Shown: one piece after another, positions 16,560 through 25,712 of the stretch
Position numbering within the stretch: the first letter of the stretch is position 1
How the letters are laid out: each line of letters begins with the position of its first letter
Source of the DNA: Conexibacter woesei Iso977N
Lineage (GTDB): Bacteria > Actinomycetota > Thermoleophilia > Solirubrobacterales > Solirubrobacteraceae
Length of the DNA: 64,000 nt
Direction of reading: 5' to 3'
NCBI RefSeq assembly: GCF_000424625.1
Contig: NZ_AUKG01000004.1
Location: forward strand, 62,001-126,000
Notes under the pieces: generated by a model
Seen by the model: only the letters and a program-made list of their open reading frames with translations
What the model was told of the DNA's origin: nothing
Database searches by the model: none
Position numbers and translations under genes: made by a program

Positions 16560-17376
16560 GGGGTTCGGGGAGCGCTCCGCGCGCCGCGGCGGCGCGCATC
16601 ACGTCAAGCGGCGCTTCCAGGCCTGTCCAGGACTGGAAGCTCATCGCGCCTTGGCGGACGAGGACCTCGAGGCCATCGACCACCGTGCATCCCCGGTCTC
16701 GCGCTGTTGCGATGAGCCCGGTGCCGCCGGCCCGGTAGACCAGGTCCGCCACGGTCGCGTATGTGCCCAGCGAATCGGCGTCGATCGGCAGTTCCTTGAA
16801 CTCCCCGTCTGACAGCCCGACACTCGTGCAGTTGACCAGAAGATCCGCGGCGATCGGCCGATCGGTGGCGTCGACCCCGAGTTCTGTGGCGATCGTCACA
16901 GCGCGCTCGGCGGTCCGGTTCCAAACCGCGACCCGCGCCGCGCCCGCCTCGCGCAGCGCGTAGGCGACCCCGCGGGCGCTGCCGCCGGCGCCCAGGACGA
17001 GCGCGGTCGCACCCGCCGGATCGGTCCCCGCGCCGCCCAGCGCGGCCAGGAAGCCCGGCGCGTCGGTGTTCTCGGCGTGGATGCCGCCGCTGCCGTCCGT
17101 GGCGAACGTCAGCGTGTTGGCGGCGCCGATCGCGCGCGCCGCGGCGGTCGCCTCGGTGGCCAGCGCGAGCGCGGCCTCCTTGTGCGGGATCGTCACGTTG
17201 GCGCCGACGTAGCCGCTGCCGGGCAGCGCGGCGACCGTCTCGTCGAAGACCTCGGGCGGGACCGGCAGGCGCTGGTAGTGCCAGTCGCTCAGCCCCAGCG
17301 CCGCGAGCGCGGCGTTGTGCATCGCCGGGGAGCGGCTGTGCGCCACCGGCCACCCGAGCACCCCGAGGCGCTTCAT
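16495..17376 (-). CDS. aroE: Shikimate dehydrogenase
   Basis: A 293-residue enzyme that reduces 3-dehydroshikimate to shikimate with NADPH in aromatic amino acid synthesis. Substrate-binding SRSPAMHN, catalytic Lys in NVTIPHKEAAL, Asp in ENTDAPGF, nucleotide-binding GAGGSARG, and NRT in the NADP pocket are all present. The C-terminal 25 residues are a charged extension not typical of the family and overlap pilB. The start is five bases after the mltG stop. Confidence 0.93.
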   Translation of the reverse strand: MKRLGVLGWPVAHSRSPAMHNAALAALGLSDWHYQRLPVPPEVFDETVAALPGSGYVGANVTIPHKEAALALATEATAAARAIGAANTLTFATDGSGGIHAENTDAPGFLAALGGAGTDPAGATALVLGAGGSARGVAYALREAGAARVAVWNRTAERAVTIATELGVDATDRPIAADLLVNCTSVGLSDGEFKELPIDADSLGTYATVADLVYRAGGTGLIATARDRGCTVVDGLEVLVRQGAMSFQSWTGLEAPLDVMRAAAARGALPEPHDPGTSDPSDRRTADPRRSGR

Positions 17377-17381
17377 CGCGC

Positions 17382-19067
17382 TCAGCCCGCGGGGTCCTTG
17401 CCGCCGTTGGCGGCCCTGGCCCTGTTGTAGGCGTCGACGTCCCTCTGGAACTGCGCCGCGGTCGAGGAGAACGCGTGCGCGCCGTGGCCGCCGGGCTTGA
17501 CGACGTAGTACAGGTAGCTGACCCTGGCCGGCGCGAGCGCGGCCTTGATCGACGCCAGGCCCGGCGAGCCGATCGGCGTCGGCGGCAGGCCCATGTGCGT
17601 CCGGGTGTTGAACGGCGAGCTCAACTGCAGCTCGGAGACCCTCAGCGGCCTGGACCAGTTGTTGAGGCGGTAGCGCAGCGTGGCGTCGATCCCGAGCGGG
17701 ATGTCGTCCTTGAGGCGGTTGTAGATGACCGCGGAGATCAACCTGCGGTCCTTGGGCACCTCGGCCTCGCGCTCGATCATCGAGGCGATGATCAGCACGT
17801 CGTAGTCGCTGAGGTGCTTGCTGCGCGCGTACCGCTTCGAGAGCGGGTCGTAGTTCTGCTTGAACGTGGCCAACTGCTGCGTGACGAGCGCGGACGCGGT
17901 GGCGGTCCTGCCCCTCTTCAGCTCGTAGGTCGCCGGGAAGAGGAAGCCCTCCATCGTCCTGGTGCCCTTGGGCACCCCGTACGCCTTGAAGCCCTTGACC
18001 GTTCGCGGGTTCCTGGTGGCGGCCCTGACGTAGGACCCGGTCAGGCCGGCCTGGCGGACGGCCGGCGCGGCCTCGCCGATCGACCTGCCCTCGGGCATCG
18101 TGACCTTGACCGTCGGCGCGGCGGCCGGGTTCTGGGTCAGCGCGTCGAGCGCGGCCGAGTACGACATGTCGCGCTTGAGCGTGAAGCGGCCGGCCTTGAG
18201 GTCGCCGCGGCGGCCGTCGAGGCGCGAGCGGATGTTGAAGAAGAACGTCGAGTCGATGACGCCCTGGTGCTGGAGCTCGGAGGCGATCTCCGACGCGGTG
18301 GCGCCCTGCGGGATCGTGACCACGACGGGACGCTGGGCGTCGCCGTCGGAGTGCCCGGGCTGCTCGACGCGGTAGGCGAAGTACGCGATCGCCGCGATGA
18401 CGACGAGGATCGCGAGCAGCAGGATCCGCAGGCCCCAGCGGCGGCGCTTGGGGATCCCGCGCGGCTTCTTGGGCAGGCGCGGCGGCTTCTGGCGGCGGCC
18501 GGCCGGACCGCGGACCGGACCGGGCGGCGTCGGGCGCGGGCCGCCGACCTGCGGCAGCTCGGAGACCGACGCGACCCGCCGGACGCCCGACGGCGCCTCG
18601 TCGTCGGCCGGGACCATCACGGGCTCCGGCTCGTAGACCGGCTCGGGCTCGTAGACCGGCTCGAACGGGACCTCGTAGTGCGGCTCCGCCTCCGGAGGCG
18701 CGACGAACGTCGGCTCCTCGACGTACGCGGGCGGCTCAGGCTCGGGCGGGGCGACGAAGGTCGGTTCCTCCACCGGCGCGGGCTCGGGCTCAGCGACGAA
18801 CGTCGGCTCCTCCACGGGCGCGGGCTCGGGCTCGACCGGCGCGGGCGACTCCGCGAACCACGTCTCCTCCGCCGGCGCGACGGGCTCCGCGGGAGCGGGC
18901 GGCTCCGGCGCGACGGGCGGCGCCGCGTCCTCCGGCAGCGGGCGCCCCTCGCGCTCCGCGCGGCGGCGTTCGCGCTCCAGGCGCGCGGCCTCGCGCTCCG
19001 ACGCGCTGCGCGGGCCGCCGGCGGACGGCTCGTCGCCGTCCTTCTTGCCGCCGAACAGCGGGCTCAC
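17382..19067 (-). CDS. mltG: Endolytic peptidoglycan transglycosylase MltG
   Basis: A 561-residue single-pass membrane enzyme that cuts nascent glycan strands. The cytoplasmic N-terminal 250 residues are Pro/Glu/Val-rich with repeated VEEPTFVA units. One membrane helix follows (around 260-285), then the YceG domain, with catalytic Glu in ASMIEREAEV and the downstream NRL motif. The GTG start overlaps the ruvX stop (GTGA); an open frame upstream overlaps ruvX and is not used. The cytoplasmic tail is longer than usual and may dock division proteins (inference). Confidence 0.9.
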   Translation of the reverse strand: MSPLFGGKKDGDEPSAGGPRSASEREAARLERERRRAEREGRPLPEDAAPPVAPEPPAPAEPVAPAEETWFAESPAPVEPEPAPVEEPTFVAEPEPAPVEEPTFVAPPEPEPPAYVEEPTFVAPPEAEPHYEVPFEPVYEPEPVYEPEPVMVPADDEAPSGVRRVASVSELPQVGGPRPTPPGPVRGPAGRRQKPPRLPKKPRGIPKRRRWGLRILLLAILVVIAAIAYFAYRVEQPGHSDGDAQRPVVVTIPQGATASEIASELQHQGVIDSTFFFNIRSRLDGRRGDLKAGRFTLKRDMSYSAALDALTQNPAAAPTVKVTMPEGRSIGEAAPAVRQAGLTGSYVRAATRNPRTVKGFKAYGVPKGTRTMEGFLFPATYELKRGRTATASALVTQQLATFKQNYDPLSKRYARSKHLSDYDVLIIASMIEREAEVPKDRRLISAVIYNRLKDDIPLGIDATLRYRLNNWSRPLRVSELQLSSPFNTRTHMGLPPTPIGSPGLASIKAALAPARVSYLYYVVKPGGHGAHAFSSTAAQFQRDVDAYNRARAANGGKDPAG

Positions 19068-19465
19068 GCGAGCTCGCTCCCGTGCAGGGCCAGCCAGTCG
19101 TCGAGCAGGACGGCGGCGGCCCGCGAGTCCTCGGAGGTCTTGGTGTCGCTCGACCTCGCCGCGATCCTGGTGGTGAAGCGCTCGTCGTACAGCTCGACCG
19201 GGATCGGCGCGACGCGCGCCTTCAGCCTCTCGGCCCACTCGCGGGTCTCGCGCGTCTGGTCGCTGTCCTCGCCGCTCAGCCGCAACGGCAATCCGACCAC
19301 GATGCGACCGACCTCACGCTCCCGCGCGAGGTCCGCGACGCGCACCAGGCCCTTCCGGGTGCCTGGGCGCTCGATGTGCTCGATGGGCGTCGCGAGCGTC
19401 CCGGTGGGGTCGCTCAAGGCGCAGCCGCACCGGGCGGATCCGTAGTCCAGCGCCAGCACGCGCAT
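19064..19465 (-). CDS. ruvX: RuvX/YqgF Holliday-junction resolvase-like nuclease
   Basis: A 133-residue RNase H-fold protein. The first strand carries LALDYGSARCG with the catalytic Asp, followed by IVVGLPLRLSG and the YDERFTT motif, and Asp in SRAAAVLLDD. The family takes part in 16S rRNA 5'-end maturation (YqgF) or junction resolution. It sits between alaS and mltG, the usual order in actinobacteria, starting 27 bases after alaS. Confidence 0.9.
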   Translation of the reverse strand: MRVLALDYGSARCGCALSDPTGTLATPIEHIERPGTRKGLVRVADLAREREVGRIVVGLPLRLSGEDSDQTRETREWAERLKARVAPIPVELYDERFTTRIAARSSDTKTSEDSRAAAVLLDDWLALHGSELA

Positions 19466-19492
19466 GAAGGCTAGAGGGTCACCCGGCGCGAC

Positions 19493-22093
19493 TCAGGCCA
19501 GGACGGAGCGGATCCGCTCCGCGGCGGCCGCCAGCGCGTCGTCGAGCTTCTCGGGATCGCGCCCGCCGGCCTGGGCCAGCGTCGGGCGTCCGCCACCGCC
19601 GCCGCCGACGACCTCGGCGGCGACCTTGACGAGGTCGCCGGCCTTCAGCCCGCGCTCGACCAGCGGCTGCGCGACCGACGCGACCAGCGCGACCTTGCCG
19701 TCGGTGACCGCACCGAGCACGATCGCGGCGTCGCCGATCGCGTTCTTGACGCGGTCGGTGGCGTCCAGCAGCGCCCTCGCGTCGCCGACCTCGACGCGCG
19801 AGGTCAGGACCTTGACGCCCTCGACGACCTCGGCCGCGTTGGCGAGCGCCGCCACGTCGACCGCGCCGTTGGCGCCGCCGCCCGACTGCGCCGCCTTCTG
19901 CGCGTCCTTCAGCGCCCTCTGAAGGTCGGCGACCTTCGCCGGGACCTGCTCGGGTGACGTGCGCAGCTCGCCCGCCGCCTCGCGGATCAGCGCGTCGTGG
20001 GAGCGCAGCAGCGTCACGGCCTCGGGGCCGGTGACCGCCTCGATGCGCCGGACGTTGCTCGCGCTCGAGCCCTCCGACACGATCTTGAACACGCCGATCT
20101 CCGCGGTCGCGCGCACGTGCGTGCCGCCGCACAGCTCGCGCGAGTACTCGCCCCCGCCGATCTGGACCATGCGGACGACGTCGCCGTACTTCTCGCCGAA
20201 CAGCGCCATGGCGCCCAGCTCGCGCGCCTCGTCCAAGGTGGTGGTGATCGGCCGGACCGGGTCGTTCTGCAGGACCCACGCGTTGACCTGGTCCTCGACC
20301 TCGCGCAGCTCCTCCGGCGACAGCCGGGTGCCGTGCGTGAAGTCGAAGCGCAGCTTGTCCGGACCGACGTAGGACCCCGCCTGGCGGACGTGCGTGCCGA
20401 GCGTCTGGCGCAGCGCCGCGTGCAGCAGGTGCGTCGCGGTGTGGTTGGCCTGCGTCGCGGTGCGCGCCGGGCGATCCACGCGCGCAAGCACGGTGTCGCC
20501 CGCCTTGAGCCCGTCGCCGACACCTTCGAGCGCGATCGCCTGGTCCTCGCCCGCGCGCAGCACCTCGCTGACCGTCGCGCGCGGCTCGCCGTCGGCGCTC
20601 AGGATCACGCCCTCGTCGCTGACCTGGCCGCCGCCCTGCGCGTAGAACGGCGACGCCGCGAGCTTGACGAACGTCCGCCCGCCCTGCTCCAGGACGCCCG
20701 CCACCGTCGTGCGCTCCTCCAGGTGCTCGTAGCCCGTGAAGTCGGTCGGCTCCTCGCTCAGCTGCCGGATGACCTCCTGGCGCGCGCCGACGCGCTCCTG
20801 CCCGCCCGCGCCCGCAGACGACCGCAGCCGCTGCTCCTCCATCAGCGCGTCGTAGCCCGCGATGTCGACGGGCACCTCGCGCTCGCCGGCGATCTCGGTC
20901 GTGAGGTCGATCGGGAAGCCGAACGTGTCATGCAGCTTGAACGCGTCCTCGCCGCTGACCTCGCCACGCCCGAGCAAGTCCTCCAACATGATCAGGCCGG
21001 TCTCCAGCGTGCGGCCGAAGCCCTGCTCCTCGGCCTGGGCCCAGCGCAGGATCGTGTCGCGCTCGCGGCCCAGCTCCGGGTACGCTGCGCCCATCGTCTC
21101 CTGGACCACGTCCACGTACTTGGTGAGGAACTCGCCCTCGAAGCCGAGCCTGTGACCCTGGGCGATCGCGCGGCGCATCAGGCGGCGCAGCACGTAGCCG
21201 CGGTCCTCGTTGGACGGCACGACGCCGTCGGCGATCAGGAACGTCATCCCGCGCGTGTGGTCGGCGAGGATGCGCAGCGCGCGATCGTCGTGCTTGCCCG
21301 ACGCCGTCAGCGACTGCCCGAGCTGCATCAGCGGGACGAACTGGTCGGTGTCGAAGACCGAGTCCACGCCCTGCTGGATCAAGGCCATGCGGTTGAGGCC
21401 CAGGCCCGTGTCGATGTTCTTCTTGGGCAGCGGCGTGAGCGTGTTGACCGGGTCCTGGTTGTACTGCATGAACACCAGGTTCCAGTACTCGAGGAAGCGC
21501 TCGTTCTCGCCGCCGGGCAGGTCGTCCTCGGTGCCCCACTCCAGGCCGCGGTCGTAGTACAGCTCCGAGCACGGGCCGCACGGCCCGGTCTCCCCCGCCT
21601 GCCAGAAGTTCTCGCTGCGCGGGCACGGGACGATCCGCTCGCGCGGCACGCCGATCGCCAGCCACGCCTCGACGGCCTCCTCGTCGAGGCCGAGGCCGAG
21701 CTCCTCGTCGCCCTCGAAGACCGTGACCCAGATCTTCTCCGGGTCGAAGCCGAAGCCGTTGAGCGACATGTCCCACGCGAACTCGGCGGCGCCCTGCTTG
21801 AAGTAGTCGCCCATCGAGAAGTTGCCGAGCATCTCGAAGAACGTGAGGTGGCGCGTGGTCGTGCCGACGACGTCGATGTCGGGCGTCCGGAAGCACTTCT
21901 GACACGACGTGAGCCGCGCGGCCGGCGGGGTCTCCAGGCCCTGGAAGTAGGGCTTGAGCGGGTGCATGCCCGCGGTGGTCAGGAGGACCGAGGGGTCGTA
22001 CGAGGCCGGGACCAGCGAAGCGCTCTGAAGGCGCTTGTGGCCCTGGCGCTCGAAGAACGACAGGTAGGACTCGCGGATCTCGTCGGACGTCAC
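19493..22093 (-). CDS. alaS: Alanyl-tRNA synthetase
   Basis: An 866-residue class II synthetase. Catalytic motif LTTAGMHPLKPYF is near residue 40, the editing-domain metal site HTATHLLHAAL and CGGTH are present, and a C-terminal glycine-rich C-Ala domain ends the protein. The GTG start overlaps the mnmA stop as GTGA; an ATG 18 bases upstream is the alternative. The adjoining ruvX and mltG genes follow the known actinobacterial order. Confidence 0.95.
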   Translation of the reverse strand: MTSDEIRESYLSFFERQGHKRLQSASLVPASYDPSVLLTTAGMHPLKPYFQGLETPPAARLTSCQKCFRTPDIDVVGTTTRHLTFFEMLGNFSMGDYFKQGAAEFAWDMSLNGFGFDPEKIWVTVFEGDEELGLGLDEEAVEAWLAIGVPRERIVPCPRSENFWQAGETGPCGPCSELYYDRGLEWGTEDDLPGGENERFLEYWNLVFMQYNQDPVNTLTPLPKKNIDTGLGLNRMALIQQGVDSVFDTDQFVPLMQLGQSLTASGKHDDRALRILADHTRGMTFLIADGVVPSNEDRGYVLRRLMRRAIAQGHRLGFEGEFLTKYVDVVQETMGAAYPELGRERDTILRWAQAEEQGFGRTLETGLIMLEDLLGRGEVSGEDAFKLHDTFGFPIDLTTEIAGEREVPVDIAGYDALMEEQRLRSSAGAGGQERVGARQEVIRQLSEEPTDFTGYEHLEERTTVAGVLEQGGRTFVKLAASPFYAQGGGQVSDEGVILSADGEPRATVSEVLRAGEDQAIALEGVGDGLKAGDTVLARVDRPARTATQANHTATHLLHAALRQTLGTHVRQAGSYVGPDKLRFDFTHGTRLSPEELREVEDQVNAWVLQNDPVRPITTTLDEARELGAMALFGEKYGDVVRMVQIGGGEYSRELCGGTHVRATAEIGVFKIVSEGSSASNVRRIEAVTGPEAVTLLRSHDALIREAAGELRTSPEQVPAKVADLQRALKDAQKAAQSGGGANGAVDVAALANAAEVVEGVKVLTSRVEVGDARALLDATDRVKNAIGDAAIVLGAVTDGKVALVASVAQPLVERGLKAGDLVKVAAEVVGGGGGGRPTLAQAGGRDPEKLDDALAAAAERIRSVLA

Positions 22094-23505
22094 GCTGCGA
22101 TCGTCGCACATCCCACGACGACATCCCCGCTCAGCAGCACGGCCGTCTGGCCTGGTGCGGGCGCCGAGAACGGCTCGTGGAGGCTGACGCTGCCGCTGGG
22201 TTCGAGCCGGCACGGGACGATGCGCGCGTGGTAGCGCAGGCGGACGCCGTCGACCGCGGCGGCGTCGCCGCCGTTGTGCAGCCGGATGCCGCGGAGGTTC
22301 ACGCTCGTCGTGTCGAGCGCCGCGCGCGGACCCAAGGTGATGGTGTTGCTCCTGGCGTCGGTGCGCAGGACGTAGAGCGGCTCGGGGCGCTGGACCGGCA
22401 GCCCGCGGCGCTGGCCGACCGTGTAGTGGAAGTGGCCGCGGTGCTCGCCGAGCGTCGCGCCGTCCTGGTCGAGCACCGCGCCGGGGCGCTCCTTCAAGCC
22501 GCCGTGCTTGGCCAGGAAGCGCTCGCGGCCGGTGCCGGCGATGAAGCAGAGGTCCTGCGAGTCGGCCTTGTCGGCGACGGGCAGCTCGTGCTCGCGCGCG
22601 AGCGCGCGGACCTCGGGCTTGGTCAGCTCGCCGAGCGGGAAGCGCAGGCGCTCCAGGGTCCTGCGCGACAGCGCGGCCAACATGTAGGTCTGGTCCTTGG
22701 CGTCGTCGGCGGCGGCGCGGAGGAGGTGGTCCGGCGTTTGGCGCGCGTAGTGGCCGGTCGCGAGGGTCTGCGCGCCGAGGCGGTCGGCGAAGTCGACCAT
22801 CGCGTCGAGCCGGACGTGGCCGTTGCAGCGGACGCACGGGTTGGGCGTGAGGCCCTCTGCATGCTCGTCGAGCCACGGGTCGACGACGCCGGCCCGGAAC
22901 GCGCGGCGCAGGTCGAGCGTGAAGTGCGGGAGGTCCATCTGGTGCGCGATCGCGCGCGCCTGGCGGACGGCGGAGGCGGAGCAGCACGACGCCTCCGCGT
23001 CGTTCTCGGGGTCGCGCCACAGCTCGAGCGTGACCGCGGCGACCTCGTCGTGCGTCGCGCGCTGGAGCACCGCGGCGACCGACGAGTCCACCCCGCCGGA
23101 CATCGCGACGAGCGCGCGGCCGTTGTTCAGCGCGCGCGGGTCGCTCGCCGCGACCGCGGCGCCGAGCGCCTGGTGCAGCGCGTCGGACGCCAGGTCGGCG
23201 GCGTGCAGCTTGCCGACGCTGAGGCCGCCGAGCGCCTCGCTCACACGGACCGAGCCGACGCGCGCGGCGTCGAAGACCGACTCACCGCGGACGAGGTCCA
23301 CGACCGCGCTGGCCGCCGCGGTCGCTGCGCCGCACCCGGACGCGTCGAAGCCGGCGTCGGTCACGCGCAGCTCGTCGACGGTCAGGCGGATCGTCACGAG
23401 ATCGCCGCACGCCGCGCCGCCGGCCGCGCCCGCGAAGGCGCCCGCGGGCTCATGCCCACGCCCCACGGGATGCTCCAGATGCTCGGCGAACCGCTCGTCA
23501 GCCAC
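22090..23505 (-). CDS. mnmA: IscU-like domain fused to tRNA 2-thiouridylase MnmA
   Basis: A 471-residue fusion. Residues 1-120 align with the IscU/NifU iron-sulphur scaffold: HPVGRG, ACGD with Cys33, and ASGCGAAT with Cys58. The third scaffold Cys is replaced: the IHCS-like site reads LHAAD with Ala102. Residues 130-471 are MnmA, with PP-loop SGGVDSS at 136-142, catalytic Cys in NPCVRCN and DLCFIAG, and the TGHYAR segment. MnmA makes 2-thiouridine at position 34 of tRNAs for Lys, Glu and Gln. The GTG start is inferred; the open frame runs further upstream into the divergent gene. Confidence 0.88.
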   Translation of the reverse strand: MADERFAEHLEHPVGRGHEPAGAFAGAAGGAACGDLVTIRLTVDELRVTDAGFDASGCGAATAAASAVVDLVRGESVFDAARVGSVRVSEALGGLSVGKLHAADLASDALHQALGAAVAASDPRALNNGRALVAMSGGVDSSVAAVLQRATHDEVAAVTLELWRDPENDAEASCCSASAVRQARAIAHQMDLPHFTLDLRRAFRAGVVDPWLDEHAEGLTPNPCVRCNGHVRLDAMVDFADRLGAQTLATGHYARQTPDHLLRAAADDAKDQTYMLAALSRRTLERLRFPLGELTKPEVRALAREHELPVADKADSQDLCFIAGTGRERFLAKHGGLKERPGAVLDQDGATLGEHRGHFHYTVGQRRGLPVQRPEPLYVLRTDARSNTITLGPRAALDTTSVNLRGIRLHNGGDAAAVDGVRLRYHARIVPCRLEPSGSVSLHEPFSAPAPGQTAVLLSGDVVVGCATIAA

Positions 23506-23614
23506 TCTGCCGCGCGAGTGTAGAAGCCGCCGCGCGTCCACCCGGGGCGGACGTCGCTCAACCCGCGATGGGGTGCGGTCGATCAACCGGAGCGTGGACC
23601 AGGTCAGTCGCCCC

Positions 23615-24445
23615 ATGCAGATCGCACTCGTTGCCGTCGTGCTGCTCGCCGGCATGTGGTTCACGGTGCTCAAGCCCAAGTCCGCGGACACCAGCTCGTC
23701 CGCGCCCGTCGCCCAGGCGACGACGCAGTCCTCGGAGCCCGTCGCCCCCGGCGTCAAGGGCCTGACGAGCGCCATCGACAAGGCCAAGGGCGCCGCGGCC
23801 ACGTCCGACGCGGCCAACGCCAAGATCCAGACGGCGACCGGCGGCAACGCCGCGACCGCCTCGACGAGCGCCCCGGCGTCGACCGCAAGCGCGACCGCGA
23901 CCGCCACGGCGGCCGCGAAGCGCACCACGGTCACCAAGAAGCCGGCGACCGCGACCGCGACCAGGAAGCCCGGCACCAAGGCGGCGACCGCCAAGGCCGT
24001 CGCGGCGAAGCCCGCGGCGACGAAGACCGTCACGAAGCCCGCCACGACCGCTCCGGCGGCGAAGACGACGACGCCCGCGAAGACCACGGCCGCCGCCAAG
24101 CCGGCCGTCGCGGTCGACCCGTCGGCCCGTCTCCTCGCCTACCTGGCGAAGGGCAAGACGCTGGTCATCCTCTTCTACGGCAGGGGCGCCGACGACAAGG
24201 CCGCCCGCAAGGCCGTCCACCAGACCGCGCAGGGCGACCCGAAGCACGTCGTGTCCGCCTACGTGCCGATCTCCAAGGTCGGCCAGTACGAGGCGATCAC
24301 GAGCGACGTCGACGTCCTCGCCGCCCCGACGATCCTCGTGATCTCGACGAAGGGCAAGGCGACGCCGCTGACCGGCTACGTCGATGCCGCCGTCGTCCGC
24401 AACGCCGTCTCCGCCGCTCGCACCGCGGCCGCTTCCGGCAAGTAG
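23615..24445 (+). CDS. Membrane-anchored Ala/Lys/Thr-rich protein, thioredoxin-like end
   Basis: A 276-residue protein. One N-terminal helix (IALVAVVLLAGMWFTVL) anchors it, then about 130 residues of low-complexity Ala, Lys, Thr and Pro form a wall-spanning-type linker. The last 100 residues have a thioredoxin-like pattern: LVILFYGRGADD after a first strand, and a cis-Pro-like AAPTILVIS, ending in a helix. The CxxC pair of thioredoxins is absent. Probable extracytoplasmic, non-redox role; function unknown. Confidence 0.75.
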   Translation: MQIALVAVVLLAGMWFTVLKPKSADTSSSAPVAQATTQSSEPVAPGVKGLTSAIDKAKGAAATSDAANAKIQTATGGNAATASTSAPASTASATATATAAAKRTTVTKKPATATATRKPGTKAATAKAVAAKPAATKTVTKPATTAPAAKTTTPAKTTAAAKPAVAVDPSARLLAYLAKGKTLVILFYGRGADDKAARKAVHQTAQGDPKHVVSAYVPISKVGQYEAITSDVDVLAAPTILVISTKGKATPLTGYVDAAVVRNAVSAARTAAASGK

Positions 24446-24472
24446 CGGTTCGCGTCACGCATCCGGGGCATC

Positions 24473-25324
24473 ATGTCCCGGATGCACCTCGACGTCCTCG
24501 CGCTGCGCGAGCAGTCCCGGAGGCGCGCGGCCGACCGGCCGCGCGGTCCCGAGCTGCCGGTCGTCGAGGACGCGATCGTGCCCGACACGCCCGGCGTCCG
24601 GGCGCGTCACTACCGGCCCGACGGCGCGGCGCGCCGCCCGTTGTTGGTGTACCTGCACGGCGGCTTCTGGGTCCTGGGCGGGTTGGAGAGCCACGACCGG
24701 CTCTGCCGCCGGATCGCCGCCGAGGCCGGCATCGAGGTGCTCGCCGTCGACTACCGCCTGGCGCCCGAGCACCCCTGGCCCGCCGCAGTCGACGACGCGG
24801 TCGCCGCCGCGCAGTGGGCATCGTCCTGGCTGGCGGCCGGTGAGCCGGTGGCGATCGGCGGGGACTCGGCGGGCGGCTGCATCGCGGCGCTGGCCGCGCT
24901 GCGGTTGCGCGACTCCGGGGCTGCGCCCAGCGCGCAGGTCCTGTTGTGCCCCAACACCGATCTCACCGGCACGCAGCCGAGCATGACCGAGAAGGCCACC
25001 GGCTTCGGCCTGGAAGCCAACACGGTCCGAGCGGCGGCCTCGCTCTGGGTACCGGTCCAGGCGCGCCGTGCCTCCGGCGACGTCAGCCCGCTCCACGCGC
25101 CCTCCCTCGAAGGCCTCCCGCCCACGTTGCTGATCACCGCCGAGCACGACCCGCTCCGCGACGAAGGCAATGCCTATGCCAAACGCCTCCAGCACGCGGG
25201 CGTCCTCGTCACCACCCGCACCGAACCCGCCCTCTCCCACGGCTTCTACCTCGACAGCACCGACACGGCCACGACCGCGACCCACCGCCTGCTGACCGAC
25301 ATGAAGTCCTTGCTCTCCGACTAG
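24473..25324 (+). CDS. Alpha/beta hydrolase, hormone-sensitive lipase family
   Basis: A 283-residue esterase/lipase. The oxyanion motif HGGFW (HGGG type), nucleophile GDSAGG, the family YRLAPEHPWPAA segment, catalytic Asp in TAEHDPLRDE and His in LSHGFYL are all visible. It likely hydrolyses short-chain esters in the cytoplasm. The first ATG is used; a second ATG three codons later is equally possible. The following small gene starts 10 bases after the stop. Confidence 0.9.
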   Translation: MSRMHLDVLALREQSRRRAADRPRGPELPVVEDAIVPDTPGVRARHYRPDGAARRPLLVYLHGGFWVLGGLESHDRLCRRIAAEAGIEVLAVDYRLAPEHPWPAAVDDAVAAAQWASSWLAAGEPVAIGGDSAGGCIAALAALRLRDSGAAPSAQVLLCPNTDLTGTQPSMTEKATGFGLEANTVRAAASLWVPVQARRASGDVSPLHAPSLEGLPPTLLITAEHDPLRDEGNAYAKRLQHAGVLVTTRTEPALSHGFYLDSTDTATTATHRLLTDMKSLLSD

Positions 25325-25334
25325 CCTCCAAGAC

Positions 25335-25514
25335 GTGTCCGAGATCACCTCCATCGACCGCGGCTGGATCACCATCCGCACCACCGACGGCTCCACCCTC
25401 CGCCTCTCCCCAGCCGACGCCATCCAAGACCGCACCGAGCACAACATCCCCTGGTCCGCCATCTGGACATCCTCCGTCCAACGCCTCGCCTTCTGGCGCC
25501 GCGCCTCCCGCTGA
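25335..25514 (+). CDS. Small 59-residue hypothetical protein
   Basis: A GTG-started reading frame 10 bases after the hydrolase gene. Third positions are almost all C or G, as in neighbouring genes, which supports coding. The product begins VSEITSIDRGWITIRTTDG, a compact beta-strand pattern, and ends in a Trp-containing basic stretch. No family recognised. The tandem repeat array begins immediately after its stop codon. Confidence 0.5.
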   Translation: MSEITSIDRGWITIRTTDGSTLRLSPADAIQDRTEHNIPWSAIWTSSVQRLAFWRRASR

Positions 25515-25515
25515 A

Positions 25516-25712
25516 CCACCGCCGTCGCGACGCCTCTGAACCGCCGCCGTCGCGACGCCTCTGAAGCGACGTCGTCACGACGCTTCTGACTACGCCGTCG
25601 CGAAGTGTCTGAACCGACGCGTCGCGACGCCTCTGAACCGACGTCATCACGACGCCCCTGGACCCACGACGTCACGACGCCTCTGAAACGACGTCGCCAC
25701 GACGCCTCTGGC
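25516..25712. repeat. Tandem array, 25-base period, 8 units
   Basis: Eight degenerate copies of a unit whose conserved end is CGACGCCTCTGAA. The TCTGAA anchor recurs at 25535, 25560, 25585, 25608, 25632, 25657, 25682 and 25707, giving spacings of 25, 25, 23, 24, 25, 25 and 25. Many units contain a short palindrome such as CGTCGCGACG or CGTCGTCACGACG. The period is not a multiple of three, so this is not a protein repeat. Confidence 0.85.

Noticed and set aside
19493-23020. alaS extended into a 1175-residue fusion
   Set aside because: The upstream part is the out-of-frame shadow of mnmA; AlaRS begins at the normal N terminus at the GTG overlapping the mnmA stop.
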